Assembly (NCBI GenBank): GCA_947585885.1
Contig: CANPXI010000003.1
Coordinates: forward strand, 1-25,554
Source: an uncultured Bacilli bacterium
Lineage (GTDB): Bacteria; Bacillota_I; Bacilli_A; RF39; UBA660
Reading direction: 5' to 3'
Length of the DNA stretch: 25,554 nt
Shown here: positions 1 through 9,279 of the stretch, piece after piece
How the letters are laid out: each line of letters begins with the position of its first letter
Position numbering within the stretch: position 1 is the stretch's first letter
Made by a program: the position numbers and the translations under genes
Notes under the pieces: model-generated
What the model was told of the DNA's origin: nothing
What the model saw: only the letters and a program-made list of their open reading frames with translations
Databases searched by the model: none

Positions 1-829
1 TATCATGTCCTGTTCCGTGGTACAAAAGTCTTAAACTTCCATCTTCATTTGTCCTGATTATTCTCCACCATAAGTCTTGATTTTCTGAATTCTTTCCAAA
101 TTTTACCCAGTTATAATTGACATTACCTGTAAAATATACTACTTTACTTCCATATTCTGTATAAGGTCCATCTTCATAATATACTGTCCCTGTTTCATGT
201 ACTGCTGTAAAAGATGGTCTTTTATCCGCACTCTTATATTTTCTTAAAAATACATCTGCTAATCTATAGTTACCTGCTTGTTCTATAAATAACTCACCCT
301 CAAATGTTGCTCCCATATCTTCACTAGTATTAACATTTTCATCATCTAAATATTCAAATGTTATTTTATAAGTATGAGTATCACCAGATTGTATTGTTAT
401 ATCTTCATATAATGAACTTGTGCATAGTTTTTCACATTTAGGAATATCTGCATAATCATCCATATTATAAGCACCATTACTATTATCTTCACTAGTTATC
501 TTATAAACAAAATGTTTAGTAGATGTAACTGTATTAATTAAATTATCTATTCCTATACTATAATGAAATTCACCTGTACTATTATTTTGAACTGTGAATT
601 CTTTTTCTACTTTCCATCCTGGTCTAATAAGTCCGCCTTCTTCTTTTGTATTAGTTATTTTTTGACCATCTGTAAACACAATTCTTAAATCATTTAAAGT
701 TACAATAATATCATTGCCTTCTCCTTCAATTCTAGCACGCCAATAAGCAAAACTTAAACCTACCACTAAAAGCAAAGTAGTAACAATGGCAATAATAATA
801 TATTTTTTATTAATACTTAATTCTTTCAT
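1..829 (-). CDS. Surface protein with SipW-like signal peptide, 3' end cut off by the window
   Basis: The reading frame opens at ATG 829 behind an AAGGATG ribosome binding site and is still open at base 1, giving about 276 residues. The N-terminus has a short charged stretch, a hydrophobic segment (about residues 10-28) and then FAYWRA, which resembles the signal peptides processed by SipW-type peptidases in TasA/camelysin-like proteins. The next 170 residues look like a beta-sandwich with phrases such as EFTVQNNSTGEF. The visible end contains VNYNWVKFG and WWRIIRTNEDGSLRLLYHGT, a pattern I associate with repeated domains in surface proteins of uncultured gut Firmicutes; that recognition is from memory. 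It has its own promoter. The function is unknown; it is probably displayed on the cell surface. The full length and the C-terminal anchor cannot be seen. Confidence 0.75.
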   Translation of the reverse strand, partial: MKELSINKKYIIIAIVTTLLLVVGLSFAYWRARIEGEGNDIIVTLNDLRIVFTDGQKITNTKEEGGLIRPGWKVEKEFTVQNNSTGEFHYSIGIDNLINTVTSTKHFVYKITSEDNSNGAYNMDDYADIPKCEKLCTSSLYEDITIQSGDTHTYKITFEYLDDENVNTSEDMGATFEGELFIEQAGNYRLADVFLRKYKSADKRPSFTAVHETGTVYYEDGPYTEYGSKVVYFTGNVNYNWVKFGKNSENQDLWWRIIRTNEDGSLRLLYHGTGHD

Positions 830-863
830 AATACATCCTTTCAGCTATTATCTTCTATATAAT

Positions 864-892
864 ATTTTATATCATAGTTTTGTTACTGTCAA
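864..892 (-). promoter_or_regulatory. Promoter of the truncated surface-protein gene
   Basis: On the minus strand a perfect -35 TTGACA (887-892) is followed by a 17-bp spacer and a -10 TAAAAT (864-869), about 35 bp before the ATG at 829. The 20-bp shared element at 915-934 lies 22 bp upstream of this -35. Confidence 0.7.
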
Positions 893-914
893 TTGTGTAT
901 TATATATTAAAAGT

Positions 915-934
915 GACAATTTTAGACATTTTTC
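915..934 (-). repeat. 20-bp shared upstream element, copy 1 (candidate operator)
   Basis: The plus-strand sequence GACAATTTTAGACATTTTTC is identical to 6928-6947, which lies upstream of the M60 protease operon. On the minus strand it contains two TGTC blocks 10 bp apart, and a further GTC lies 10 bp beyond. It begins 22 bp upstream of the -35 box. The identity and position are read directly; the regulatory role is inferred. Confidence 0.6.
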
Positions 935-937
935 GAC

Positions 938-969
938 AAAAAAACAGACAAATTTAATAATTCATCTGT
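938..969 (-). terminator. Intrinsic terminator after the cohesin-like gene
   Basis: On the minus strand, ACAGA pairs with TCTGT across an inner AATT/AATT stem, followed by seven T. It lies just after the stop codon at 982 and would end the M60-cohesin transcript before the next promoter. Confidence 0.65.
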
Positions 970-981
970 TCATAAAGAAAA

Positions 982-1839
982 TTAATTATTTTCTTTTAAT
1001 TTATTACACCTTCTAGCATATATAAAAGCAGCAACCAAAATCATACAAATAAGTACAAAAGTAACAGTAAAAAATATTCTTGTCTCATCTTTAGATACTT
1101 TTTTAGTATCTTCTTTTTCATTTGACTCTTTATCATTTGAAACTTCATTTTCTTCATCACTAGTATGATCTTCATCTTTAAAATCTTCTTCTAAACTACT
1201 ACTTTGATTAGAATTATTATTTGTAGTTCCATTACTTGTTACATTAGATGAATTAGATTCACTGTTAGTATTTGTATTTGTACTAGAAGTATTACCACTA
1301 GTACTACTACCTCCACTACTAGTATTCTCATCATCCTTATTATCTTCTTCTGGTTTCTTATCTTCTTCCTTAGAAGTATTTTCTATAGAAAAGCTATTAT
1401 TCTTGCTAGTTTCAAGTGTAGACAAAACTTTAGAGTCATAATTAGCATCAACAATAGTAATCTTATCTAAAGTAAGAGTAAACTTATCATCTCCACTAAA
1501 AACTAAAGTTCCTAATTTTAAAAGTCCATTTCTGTCTACTAAATTATTAGTATTTTTTCCAGTTGTTACTATTAAATTAATAACACCATCTTTATAACTA
1601 AACTTTTTAGTATACTTACTACTTAAACCTTTATCCCATACTACATCTTCTAAACTAACATTACCACTAACTTTAACTTTAATATCTATTCCACCAACGA
1701 AACCTTCTTCAAATGTTAAAGTAGTATCTATTTTACCACTACTGCTTTCTTTAAAATCTATTAAAGTAGATGCATTAACATTTAAAGATAGGAGGAAGAA
1801 TAAACATGCTGAAAATATAACAAATAGAATTTTCTTCAT
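982..1839 (-). CDS. Membrane-anchored cohesin-like surface protein
   Basis: 285 residues. There is a signal peptide (about 1-23, ending near VNASTL). A beta-rich domain (about 24-150) has the layout of a cohesin: GGIDIKVKVSGNVSLEDVVW early, a DGVINLIV strand in the middle, then LGTLVFSG and a closing TLDKITIVDANY strand. A long Ser/Asn/Thr/Glu-rich linker (about 155-245) resembles a wall-spanning spacer. A single transmembrane segment (about 252-274) and a short basic tail follow. The gene starts 13 bases after the stop of the M60 protease gene, and its GGAGG site abuts that stop, so translation is probably coupled. Because the partner carries a dockerin, I infer that this protein holds the protease on the membrane or wall. 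The cohesin call is by eye. Alternatives are a generic carbohydrate-binding-like or adhesion beta-sandwich. Confidence 0.7.
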   Translation of the reverse strand: MKKILFVIFSACLFFLLSLNVNASTLIDFKESSSGKIDTTLTFEEGFVGGIDIKVKVSGNVSLEDVVWDKGLSSKYTKKFSYKDGVINLIVTTGKNTNNLVDRNGLLKLGTLVFSGDDKFTLTLDKITIVDANYDSKVLSTLETSKNNSFSIENTSKEEDKKPEEDNKDDENTSSGGSSTSGNTSSTNTNTNSESNSSNVTSNGTTNNNSNQSSSLEEDFKDEDHTSDEENEVSNDKESNEKEDTKKVSKDETRIFFTVTFVLICMILVAAFIYARRCNKLKENN

Positions 1840-1852
1840 AAATTATTCCTCC

Positions 1853-4800
1853 TTACTTTATTACGATATTACCTAAAGTTTTAGGTAGTTCTTCAGTTCT
1901 TAAAGATGTACTAGTAAGTCTTTGTCCATCTAGACTAACCGGGTCATCTACTCTATAAAGTTCTGCCCTTATAGTATGACCTACCATCTTAGCATATTCT
2001 TCTTGTGTAACAGCAAATATCCAAGTTCCTGAAGCTACTTCATATACTCCAGCATCACTCGCAAGTTTTGCAAAGAATATTTCTTCACCATCAAAAACTA
2101 CAGAATCATCATATCCGTCCACTAAAAGAACAGCATTATATGCAGGGTTACCCCTATAAGTTCCTTTAAATACAACCATACCTTTCTTAATGCATTCTTG
2201 TTCTTTAGTTGAATCAACAGTATAGCAGTAATCTTCATCTAAAATTCCATAAGAATCTAGACTAATATTATCTCCTGGAGGAGCAATTAAATCAATCTCT
2301 ACTCCAGACATACCACTTTTATTTCCAACAGAAACAATCTTAACATAAGAAATATCAGTATAAGTCCATAATTGATTTCCACCAGTAGTACCTTCTCTAT
2401 CAAAATAAACTATCTCTGTATAAGAATTATCTTGATTTAAATTAAATGTACCCTTTTTAGCTAACTTCCAATTAACTTTATCAGAACTTACATATACTTC
2501 ATAATCACTCATAGTATTTTCTGCTAAACTTCCGTTTTCTAGTCTAGCCTTATACTTAATACCAGAAAGTGATAACTTACTATTTAAGTCAATTATAATA
2601 TATGCGTCTTCTGTATCTTTTTCGTTAACTCTTACAGTTCCATTAAATGAAGTATCATCTAATCCATCAATCAAATAATTAACAGATAACTCGTCATACT
2701 TCATATCTGGGTCCTCTGGATCAATTACTTCGTCACTTCCCTTAAAGTTACTTTCAATATCAAAATTATTCTTAACAATACTTCCGTCATGTTCAACCTT
2801 AATTTCATCAAAAACATAACTTTCTGTCTTATTAAGTAAATAATCATATGCAATAACTTCATAAGTAACAGCGCGGTTATTTAAAGCACCAATAATATCA
2901 GTAAATGTGTTTTCAGTAGTAAACATAATAGTTTCTCCGTTACGAATAATTTCATAACCAAGAATCTTTTCACTTTCTTTATTAACACCTAAGTTAAGTG
3001 TAACTCTCTTATTATTAGATTCACTTGTATCCATAGATGCTTGAGCTTTTACGCCACTACTAATACCATCTTTACCAGCTAATCTGTATCTTCTAGCTTC
3101 ATCATTTAAATACCAAATAGCCTTACTAGGTTTATCTGAGTATTTTTCTAAAACATACTTTTTAGCAGTTTCACTAATATTTAATCCCCACTTAGTAAAG
3201 AAAGGAATTAAATTTTCTTCTGCTGCATCACTTGCATACATAACAAGTAAATCATCTTTATCACCTGTTAAACTACCATTTCTTGTAAGTTTATTAATTC
3301 TAGAAAAGATAGAATTAGTATCAGTAAATGTTTTACCATTATCATATGCTAAGTGTAATTGCCAGTACATACCTAAAGTAACAAACACATTACTTGATTT
3401 ACCTTGAGTACCACTAGTAACTTTTTCATAAATCTTAGGATAAATTTCAGAAACTTCTAACCTAGACTTACTTTCATCGTCAGCAGTTTGAGCTAATAAA
3501 GCATAAACATTATTAGTAACTTCTGCATGAACTAATTTACTTTGATTAATTTGGTGTCCTATCTCGTGACTTATTCCCCAACCAAAGTAGCCAGCGAAAT
3601 CATCACCCATAACTTTACCAGTTAAAAGTCCACCAGTTGAATCATAACCAATACCTATATGTAGTCCACCAGCATACATAAATGCTCCATCAAACATACG
3701 CATATAACGTATATTAATTCTAGAAGTAGGTGCTTTATCCTTACTATTTTCAGCATTCTTTGAAAGTCCCTTATGTCTATAGAATAAATTAACCATCTCA
3801 TCAAAAGCTTTAGTAGTCTCTAGTACTCTATCAATTTTATCTGAGTTACTTGTTAACTTATCACTAATAGCCGCATAAGTAGTATTTGCAGGAATAGATA
3901 AAAGTCCTTCTTCAGTAACTATCTCTGTAGAATTTAACACACTAGTTCTTGGGTCATATGTTAGTCCTTCTTTTTTATAAACACTATCTAAATTATTAAC
4001 ATAACTTTCTAGTTCTGTAACATATTTACCTATAAGTGTTTTCTTTTCGCTTTCATCTTTTACATTATGTAAATCTAGTACTGGAATTTTTGTTCCACCA
4101 CTAACACGAACCTTTAAAGTCTCACTTCCAGTAGTTCTAGGGTATCTAATATACACAGAGCCACCACGTTCAGTATCCATAGATCCAATCTTAGGAACTT
4201 CAATAATATTTTGTCCCTTGTGTAAATTTCTTACAGTACTATTCCATACATTTGCTTCAGCATAATATTGGGTAAATACCACTTCTGGCATAACATTACC
4301 TGTAGAACCTACATACACAGTAATCTTTTCACCTGCTCTTGCTACAATACCTAAAGGTTGATAATCACTTATACTCATAGCAAAACCTAAGTGTCCATCA
4401 TTTTGTGTACTAATAGAAGTATCTACTGTTATAACATCTCTTACTCCCTTATCGTTTAAAAGACTCTTAGCATAACTTAAATCATTCAAAATAACATCTT
4501 TATCAGGATGATATTCTTGACTCTCTTCATCAATACTATTCGCACGTCTTTCTAACTCTTCAATTCTACTAAGTGTTGCTTCTTTAGATAACTCTACTCT
4601 TAAATCATCAGTAAACAAAGCACTAACATCATCTTCAAGTGAATCATATTTATATATCTTTACTTCACTAATCTTAACATTTCCACCACCATAAGCAGAA
4701 ACAGAAACTTGAACTCTACTAGCTTTAAAAGAATGTTCTCCTTTAATAACATAGTAAATTCTATTATTTTCATCTCTTCTTTGACTTATAGTCGCATTTA

Positions 4801-6877
4801 CTCTCTTATAAGACTTATCATTAATAACATCACTATCATAATAATAAATACAAGCTTGATAATAAGAATAATTATGGTTATCTGGTATAGTTACTACAAA
4901 GTCTTTAAGTTCATACTCGTTATCAAGTACAATAACTGGTGTTCCAGGTCTATAATAAGTAACTCCAGCTTCCCAGTCACTAATACCCCAGTAAGACAAA
5001 TGATCTTCATCAACTATATCGAACTTATCATTATTACTCATAGTACCAAAACCATAAATAACATCCTTAACGTGATTTGTAACATTTCCTCTTCCATTAG
5101 AAGTATTAAGAAGTTTATACTTTGGATAAATAGTAGGTGCTGTATTTTTAGTCTCTCCTTTAGTAATGGCCGAAGGACTACCTTCACCTAAATCATTATT
5201 ACCTGTTAAATAAACTTCATAAGTAGTTTCTACTTTTAAATCACGTAAACTTTTACTAGTTCCACTAATATTACGAATAACTTCATATTTAGTTTCCCCA
5301 AGTTCTCTATAGTAAAGATTATAAGTTAAAGTATCTTTCATCTTCTTCCAACCAACATCAAATCCTCTATAAACAGGTGTTAAAACTACCATATCTACTG
5401 ATGGTGGTTTTCTTGTTGGAATAGGTGTAACCTTAACTTCAGAAGTATAACCACTTTTCCATTCACCATTAACACTTTGTACTTTAACATTATAAGTAGT
5501 GTAGTTATCAAGTTCTTCTACAGTATAAGAGTTATAAGTAGTTTGATAAACATTTTGCTTTATTACTTCGTCAGTACCCTCTTTAAGTTCTTCAACTAAT
5601 ATCTCGTATCCAGTTACATTTGGCATATTATTAAAAGTAACAGTTGCTTCTTCACTACCAGCTTTAACACTAAGCCCAGTAGGTAAATCAACATGTACTT
5701 CTGGAACTTCTTTATAAACATTATTTAGAAATTCCACTTTACCAATTTCAGATAAATTCTTACCAGCAGATTTCTTAATCTTAATAGTAACCTTTTTAAC
5801 AGCAACTTGTCCATCTAGTTCAATAACTTTAGTATTTGGACTAGCTTCATCAGTAAACTTATCTTCACTTCTACTTGCAGTAAAAGTTAAATCACTAATA
5901 GTTTCACTTGTTCCATCAGCGTGTTCTACTATAACATCAAAAAGTTCTGGATAATTATCATTAGGAAGATCTAATCTAATCTCTGACATTTCTACTGGTT
6001 CTACCATAGTAAGTGATATACTTGCTGGGTTACTTTCTGTAATATCTCCTGAAATGGCCGGAGCAATACTTACAGTCTTATCCCCGTCAAGTAAATCTTC
6101 TAAAGTAGCATCAGTACCTGTCAAAATTACACTATTAGAGTCCATTATAACAGAAGTATCAACTACTACTGCTTCACTCTTCTCCCCATTCATTATTGCT
6201 GTTATATAGTTAAGGTCAGCTACATCAACTAAACCATCTCTATTTAAATCTAATTTATCATCATTAGTCCCAAAATGCGAAATAATATAGTCTATATCTT
6301 TAGAATCAACTTCTTGGTCAGAATTAACATCTCCTGCTTCAAACATTCCACTTGTATTAGATAAACTAACACGTTTAGAATACTCGTCTAGTGTAACATT
6401 AACTTGATAAGGTTTATACCCTTTACCAGTAAGTTCTACTGTATATGTTCCTTTTCTTAAGTCATATACACTAACACCGACATAAATAAGAGAATCATCT
6501 TTATATACACCTGATAAATCAAGCCCCAAATTATTAAGTTTTCTAACCTTTACTTGGACATTATCACCTTGATATTTATAAGTATTAAGTACTGGTTCTT
6601 TACTTTCACCAAATGGAATATTAAGTATTTCACCTTTGTCATTAATAATATTAATACTCATATTAGTTTCAAGTGTATTACGAATAGGTAATTCTAACTT
6701 AAGGTCTATTTCTAAATTACCCTTAGCTACTACGTCTGTACTAGTACTCTTGGTTTCATTATTGTTTATTGTCCTTATCTCATCTTTACCTAAAGAAGCA
6801 GCCGCTAATAAATAGTAGTTAGCCCCATAAGTAAATAAAAAACAAGCAACAACAAACCAAGCAATAACTTTTTTCAT
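1853..6877 (-). CDS. Dockerin-bearing M60-like (enhancin-type) zinc metalloprotease, multidomain
   Basis: 1674 residues from ATG 6877. An upstream in-frame TTG (6892) is rejected because the AGGAGGG site lies between the two. Domains in order: signal peptide (1-28); a beta domain; a type-I dockerin (about 182-231) with two calcium loops, DVNSDQEVDSKD and DLNRDGLVDVAD; a discoidin-like module (about 245-388); two fibronectin-III-like modules (about 397-577); a second discoidin-like module (about 583-740); the peptidase domain with zinc motif HEIGH at 1104-1108 and the downstream Glu at 1119, matching the M60 pattern HExxH(8-28)E; then a third discoidin/F5-8C-like module (about 1425-1570) and a C-terminal beta domain. 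M60 proteases are known to act on mucin-type glycoproteins. No LPXTG or transmembrane anchor is seen, so the dockerin and the neighbouring cohesin-like protein probably supply attachment. Catalytic residues appear intact. Confidence 0.9.
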   Translation of the reverse strand: MKKVIAWFVVACFLFTYGANYYLLAAASLGKDEIRTINNNETKSTSTDVVAKGNLEIDLKLELPIRNTLETNMSINIINDKGEILNIPFGESKEPVLNTYKYQGDNVQVKVRKLNNLGLDLSGVYKDDSLIYVGVSVYDLRKGTYTVELTGKGYKPYQVNVTLDEYSKRVSLSNTSGMFEAGDVNSDQEVDSKDIDYIISHFGTNDDKLDLNRDGLVDVADLNYITAIMNGEKSEAVVVDTSVIMDSNSVILTGTDATLEDLLDGDKTVSIAPAISGDITESNPASISLTMVEPVEMSEIRLDLPNDNYPELFDVIVEHADGTSETISDLTFTASRSEDKFTDEASPNTKVIELDGQVAVKKVTIKIKKSAGKNLSEIGKVEFLNNVYKEVPEVHVDLPTGLSVKAGSEEATVTFNNMPNVTGYEILVEELKEGTDEVIKQNVYQTTYNSYTVEELDNYTTYNVKVQSVNGEWKSGYTSEVKVTPIPTRKPPSVDMVVLTPVYRGFDVGWKKMKDTLTYNLYYRELGETKYEVIRNISGTSKSLRDLKVETTYEVYLTGNNDLGEGSPSAITKGETKNTAPTIYPKYKLLNTSNGRGNVTNHVKDVIYGFGTMSNNDKFDIVDEDHLSYWGISDWEAGVTYYRPGTPVIVLDNEYELKDFVVTIPDNHNYSYYQACIYYYDSDVINDKSYKRVNATISQRRDENNRIYYVIKGEHSFKASRVQVSVSAYGGGNVKISEVKIYKYDSLEDDVSALFTDDLRVELSKEATLSRIEELERRANSIDEESQEYHPDKDVILNDLSYAKSLLNDKGVRDVITVDTSISTQNDGHLGFAMSISDYQPLGIVARAGEKITVYVGSTGNVMPEVVFTQYYAEANVWNSTVRNLHKGQNIIEVPKIGSMDTERGGSVYIRYPRTTGSETLKVRVSGGTKIPVLDLHNVKDESEKKTLIGKYVTELESYVNNLDSVYKKEGLTYDPRTSVLNSTEIVTEEGLLSIPANTTYAAISDKLTSNSDKIDRVLETTKAFDEMVNLFYRHKGLSKNAENSKDKAPTSRINIRYMRMFDGAFMYAGGLHIGIGYDSTGGLLTGKVMGDDFAGYFGWGISHEIGHQINQSKLVHAEVTNNVYALLAQTADDESKSRLEVSEIYPKIYEKVTSGTQGKSSNVFVTLGMYWQLHLAYDNGKTFTDTNSIFSRINKLTRNGSLTGDKDDLLVMYASDAAEENLIPFFTKWGLNISETAKKYVLEKYSDKPSKAIWYLNDEARRYRLAGKDGISSGVKAQASMDTSESNNKRVTLNLGVNKESEKILGYEIIRNGETIMFTTENTFTDIIGALNNRAVTYEVIAYDYLLNKTESYVFDEIKVEHDGSIVKNNFDIESNFKGSDEVIDPEDPDMKYDELSVNYLIDGLDDTSFNGTVRVNEKDTEDAYIIIDLNSKLSLSGIKYKARLENGSLAENTMSDYEVYVSSDKVNWKLAKKGTFNLNQDNSYTEIVYFDREGTTGGNQLWTYTDISYVKIVSVGNKSGMSGVEIDLIAPPGDNISLDSYGILDEDYCYTVDSTKEQECIKKGMVVFKGTYRGNPAYNAVLLVDGYDDSVVFDGEEIFFAKLASDAGVYEVASGTWIFAVTQEEYAKMVGHTIRAELYRVDDPVSLDGQRLTSTSLRTEELPKTLGNIVIK

Positions 6878-6897
6878 TTCCCTCCTTTCCAACTAGT

Positions 6898-6926
6898 ATT
6901 TTAACATACGTTTTTTCCTAATACAA
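6898..6926 (-). promoter_or_regulatory. Promoter of the M60-cohesin operon
   Basis: The minus strand shows -35 TTGTAT (6921-6926), a 17-bp spacer and -10 TAAAAT (6898-6903), about 20 bp before the SD and ATG. The shared 20-bp element ends 1 bp upstream of the -35. Confidence 0.6.
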
Positions 6927-6927
6927 C

Positions 6928-6947
6928 GACAATTTTAGACATTTTTC
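6928..6947 (-). repeat. 20-bp shared upstream element, copy 2 (candidate operator)
   Basis: Identical over 20 bases to 915-934. Here it sits 1 bp from the -35; at the other locus the gap is 22 bp. The difference of 21 bp is two helical turns, so a bound protein would face the polymerase from the same side. The function is inferred. Confidence 0.6.
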
Positions 6948-6987
6948 TAGTCTATTTATTATATGAAAAAAATAAAAAAAAATACCT

Positions 6988-7016
6988 AAAAAAAAGAAAT
7001 AACATTACATTATTTC
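6988..7016 (-). terminator. Intrinsic terminator after the PepSY gene
   Basis: The minus strand has a perfect 7-bp stem, GAAATAA/TTATTTC, with a 7-base loop. Eight T follow. The stem touches the stop codon of the PepSY gene. Confidence 0.7.
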
Positions 7017-7411
7017 TAATCTCTTTCACTAAATGATTTTATAATACTACCATCTGTTGCATTAATATAATATTCGTATTCTAGTCTGTTGTAATCAAAC
7101 ACTACTTCATAAACCACAGTATTAAATTTATTCTCTAGTTCTACGTCTAAATCATACACGTCACTTTTACTTAACTTAATATCTTTTAAAGCAATATCTA
7201 TGGCTTCATCTCTAGAAATATAATTATTACTATTATTGTTATTTTCTATATTACTAGAATTAACACTACTATCAGAATTATTATATTTTGAAGTATCATC
7301 ATTATCTAAAAATTCTTTTTTTATAATAAGTCCTATACAAATGAAGAATAAAATTATAGCAATAACACTTAATATAATAATTATTATATCTTTTACCTTA
7401 TCCTTATTCAT
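7016..7411 (-). CDS. PepSY-domain membrane protein
   Basis: 131 residues. One N-terminal transmembrane segment (about 8-31) is followed by an Asn/Ser-rich linker (about 37-63) and a C-terminal PepSY-type domain (about 64-131). That domain opens with ISRDEAIDIALKD and closes with YYINATDGSIIKSF, the usual PepSY pattern of an amphipathic helix and then strands ending in D-x-x-G-x-I. PepSY domains are extracytoplasmic and are thought to inhibit or modulate proteases; no partner can be fixed from sequence. The gene lies 29 bases downstream of the membrane glycerophosphodiesterase gene, has an AAGGAGGT site, and is probably co-transcribed with it. A terminator follows at once. Confidence 0.8.
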   Translation of the reverse strand: MNKDKVKDIIIIILSVIAIILFFICIGLIIKKEFLDNDDTSKYNNSDSSVNSSNIENNNNSNNYISRDEAIDIALKDIKLSKSDVYDLDVELENKFNTVVYEVVFDYNRLEYEYYINATDGSIIKSFSERD

Positions 7412-7440
7412 ATGTACCTCCTTATATTATAATTATACAT

Positions 7441-9258
7441 CTAAAATATACTTTCAACAATTCTAATATATTCATTAATTAAATTACTTCTTTTACTCTT
7501 AGCAATAGTTTCTTTTGCAAGAGTTATATTATCAGTAATAATATTATCAACATTATAATTAATCATCTTTACAATATTTTCTTTAGTATTTATAGTCCAT
7601 ACATATAAACTCTTTCCTTCTTTATGAACTTTATTAATAAGTGCTTTATTAACATTAGATGCTTCAACACTAAAATGGTCAGCATACCTTAACTCAGTAA
7701 TATCACCTACTGCTAAACTCATAACATAAACAGTCTCTATATCTTTATCATATTTCTTAATATTTTCTAAAACACTATAAACTTGTGAAGTTATAACTGA
7801 ATAATCTTTATAATCATAACTATTAATAATATCCACAACACTTTTTTCAAAATCTTTTTCTTTTCCTGTAGGCTTTAACTCAATATTTAACCTCATATTA
7901 TTTTCTTTAGCCCATTTAACCACATCTTTTAAAAGTGGTATCTTTTCACCTTTAAACTTCTTATCAAAGAAACTACCCGCATCAAGTTTCTCTATTTCAC
8001 TATAATCTAAATCAATAACTTCTTTATTAACACCAGTAACCCTTTTTAAATTAGTGTCGTGTGAAACAATAATCTCTTTATCCTTTGTTTGTTGAACATC
8101 TAATTCTATATAATCTGCACCCATCTCTTTAGCCCCTATAAATGCACTCATAGTGTTTTCTGGATAACTCACTGATGCACCCCTATGGGCTGTAACCTCC
8201 ATAGTTCTAACGTACTCAATATTTAAGTTATATTTTCCTTTATAAAGTCCATAAGTAAACATAGTCCCTAAAACTATTGATATAACACTTAACACTATAA
8301 CTAGCACTTTTACTTTTTTACTTTCTTTTTCTTTTCTTTCATTTATTTCTATAAACTTAATACTTTCCTTTTTCTCATTCTTTCTAAAATAATACATAAC
8401 ACTAATAACAGCATAACTAATAGGTGTACTAAGTAAAGAAATAATAATAAGTGATAATAAAAGTAATATCCATATAATAGTAGAAGTTATACTCTTAATT
8501 AAAGTCATACTGCCAAATATTTTATTAAATAAAATTATAAGTAAAATCAAAATAACTATATATACTAAATATAATAAAAGAATTAATAATTGCACTAATA
8601 CTAAAGAAATAATATCCTTTAAAAGATTCTTTTCACTAAGATTCTTACTCTTTTTTCTTGCTTCTTTAAAACTCAAATCTTCAAGTACAAAATAATGAAG
8701 TGAATATATCCATTTAAGTAAAACTATTACTAAAAATATATAAAGAATAATAAACAAACATAAGAGTACTTTATTATTAACAATAAAATCATAAATAAAT
8801 TCAGGTATTTTAATAGTCGCTATAAAACTAGAACTAATACCAATACTTAAAAATGGAATTAAAAACAAAACTAAAAATGCAAGAGGTATATTTTTAATAC
8901 TTAGTACTCGTTTTAATTTCTTTAATGAAATAGAAACTGCATCCATAACTTTAATTCTTTTCTTTTGGTAACTACTATCTAAAATAACAATAATAGTAGC
9001 AATATCAAACATAGTATATAAAGTCATAAACAAAATAAGTATAATAAGCATAATTAAAGTAAACGGGTTAATTAAAAAAGAAACAACATTTTCAATAGTA
9101 ATATAATTATACCCAGTTAACTTCATAATTAAAGTAAAACTTTTTAAAAATATAGGAGTAAAAATTAAAAAACTGAGTAACTTAAATAATAATTCAAATT
9201 CTACTAATGCTTTAATATTACACCTTAACATTTCCATAACTTTCTTTGTTTTCTTCAT
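7441..9258 (-). CDS. Membrane-anchored glycerophosphodiester phosphodiesterase
   Basis: 605 residues. The first 335 residues contain about six to eight strongly hydrophobic segments, matching the membrane domain found at the N-terminus of some bacterial GDPD proteins. The catalytic GDPD domain (about 355-600) starts with AHRGASVSYPENT, His at 358. It continues with YIELDVQ and IIVSHDTNLKRVTG, then LNIELKP, the standard metal and catalytic residues of the TIM-barrel family. It should hydrolyse glycerophosphodiesters outside or at the membrane, releasing glycerol-3-phosphate from deacylated lipids or glycerophosphate polymers. It is divergent from acpS across a 60-bp region and is followed by the PepSY gene. 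The substrate is not determined by the sequence. Confidence 0.88.
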   Translation of the reverse strand: MKKTKKVMEMLRCNIKALVEFELLFKLLSFLIFTPIFLKSFTLIMKLTGYNYITIENVVSFLINPFTLIMLIILILFMTLYTMFDIATIIVILDSSYQKKRIKVMDAVSISLKKLKRVLSIKNIPLAFLVLFLIPFLSIGISSSFIATIKIPEFIYDFIVNNKVLLCLFIILYIFLVIVLLKWIYSLHYFVLEDLSFKEARKKSKNLSEKNLLKDIISLVLVQLLILLLYLVYIVILILLIILFNKIFGSMTLIKSITSTIIWILLLLSLIIISLLSTPISYAVISVMYYFRKNEKKESIKFIEINERKEKESKKVKVLVIVLSVISIVLGTMFTYGLYKGKYNLNIEYVRTMEVTAHRGASVSYPENTMSAFIGAKEMGADYIELDVQQTKDKEIIVSHDTNLKRVTGVNKEVIDLDYSEIEKLDAGSFFDKKFKGEKIPLLKDVVKWAKENNMRLNIELKPTGKEKDFEKSVVDIINSYDYKDYSVITSQVYSVLENIKKYDKDIETVYVMSLAVGDITELRYADHFSVEASNVNKALINKVHKEGKSLYVWTINTKENIVKMINYNVDNIITDNITLAKETIAKSKRSNLINEYIRIVESIF

Positions 9259-9279
9259 AACTTCACAACCTTTAATTAA

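Noticed and set aside
786..1016. Plus-strand open frame of 76 codons
   Set aside because: It crosses the minus-strand promoter and terminator region, and its product is a low-complexity hydrophobic string.
4709..5191. Plus-strand open frame of 160 codons inside the M60 protease gene
   Set aside because: It is antisense to a clearly coding region, has low-complexity Ile/Ser/Asn content, and has no ribosome binding site. It is a shadow frame.
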